A stretch of 5,776 nucleotides of DNA, taken from assembly GCA_937873345.1 (NCBI GenBank), contig CALMRL010000609.1, positions 1 through 5,776 of the forward strand, given 5' to 3'. Shown here piece by piece: positions 5,371-5,776 of the stretch (its first letter is position 1; every line of letters begins with the position of its first letter). The notes under the pieces were generated by a model. It did no database searches and had not been told where the DNA came from. It was given only the letters and a program-made list of their open reading frames with translations. Source of the stretch: an uncultured Beijerinckiaceae bacterium (GTDB lineage Bacteria > Pseudomonadota > Alphaproteobacteria > Rhizobiales > Beijerinckiaceae). A program made the position numbers and the translations under genes.

Positions 5371-5776
5371 ATGACCGAGCCCTGTCCCACCGCCCGATCG
5401 CTCGCCGCCGCGTTTGATACCGGCGAGATCACGGCGGAGCGGGCGGTCGCCGACTGCTTCAGCCGCATCGATGCGCGCGAAGCGACGCTCGGCGCCTGGA
5501 TGGTGCTCGACCGCGACGGCGCGCTGGCTGCCGCGCGCGAGATCGACCGCGCACGCAAGCTCGGCGACAAGGCGCCGCCGCTCGCCGGCCTCCCGCTCGC
5601 GGTCAAGGACAACATCGAGACCGCCGACCTTCCCACCGGCTACGGCTCGGCGATTTACGACAGCCATCGTCCGGCGGGCGACGCCGCCGTGGTGGCGCAG
5701 GCGCGCAACGCCGGCATGGTGGTGCTCGGCAAGACGGTGACGACGGAGTTCGCCTATTACTCGCCGGGCAAGACGG
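5371..5776 (+). CDS. Amidase-signature family hydrolase, N-terminal part
   Basis: This gene runs off the right edge; 135 codons are visible. ATG 5371 has a weak GAGTGAG purine stretch at 5361-5367. The N-terminal helices include G-E-I-T-A-E-R-A-V (18-26), C-F-S-R-I-D-A-R-E (29-37) and A-A-A-R-E-I-D (53-59). They lead into L-A-G-L-P-L-A-V-K-D-N-I (71-82), where Lys79 is the catalytic lysine of the Ser-Ser-Lys triad. G-D-A-A-V-V-A-Q-A-R-N-A-G and V-L-G-K-T-V-T-T-E-F-A-Y follow, both typical of the family. The two catalytic serines lie beyond the window. The family hydrolyses amides of very varied structure and includes GatA. Here T-E-F-A where GatA-type proteins have N-(M/L)-D-E-F-A, and the lack of gatC/gatB neighbours in view, point to a stand-alone amidase. 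The substrate is unknown. It follows pncA, another amide hydrolase, but the spacer with hairpins argues against simple coupling. Confidence 0.92.
   Translation, partial: MTEPCPTARSLAAAFDTGEITAERAVADCFSRIDAREATLGAWMVLDRDGALAAAREIDRARKLGDKAPPLAGLPLAVKDNIETADLPTGYGSAIYDSHRPAGDAAVVAQARNAGMVVLGKTVTTEFAYYSPGKT

Noticed and set aside
4546..5667. 373-residue minus-strand open frame opposite pncA and the amidase
   Set aside because: It is an antisense shadow; both genes beneath it are well supported on the plus strand.

Overview
The window is high-GC DNA, about 70% in the coding parts, from what looks like an alphaproteobacterium. The main reason is the prolyl-tRNA synthetase. It is the short form of about 450 residues, lacking the long inserted editing domain, that is typical of Alphaproteobacteria. 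The folC and DUF1993/DUF1348 sequences also fit that group. I cannot name a genus. Most of the window is ordinary chromosome, and I see no tRNA, rRNA, CRISPR array or complete mobile element.

Layout. Positions 1-125 hold the 3' end of folC (folate polyglutamylation). Facing it, four bases beyond its stop, is a small minus-strand gene (130-519) for a secreted Pro/Asp/Arg-rich protein with a four-cysteine tail. A 126-bp divergent spacer separates it from a plus-strand run of three small genes: a DUF1993 protein (646-1164), a DUF1348 NTF2-like protein (1217-1690) and a PNPOx-like FMN-binding protein (1687-2247). The last two overlap by four bases (GTGA) and are probably translationally coupled.

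Positions 2248-3186 are the accessory-looking part. There is a frame-shifted fragment of the N-terminal helix-turn-helix region of an IS481-type transposase (about 2348-2524). After it comes a broken, unrecognised gene (about 2525-3186) that can be followed through all three forward frames to a stop just before proS. Part of this stretch is clearly poorer in GC (56% over 2581-2820, counted by eye). It is best read as a decayed insertion scar.

The rest is housekeeping or catabolic. It holds proS (3228-4592), then pncA, a nicotinamidase of NAD salvage, starting seven bases after proS (4600-5232). A 138-base spacer follows, with two overlapping, mutually exclusive imperfect hairpins. Last comes the start of an amidase-signature hydrolase (5371 to the window end). 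proS and pncA probably share a transcript. The amidase is probably separate, or controlled through the hairpin region. I found no convincing new multi-gene system; the items most worth a second look are the hairpin pair and the broken unknown gene.
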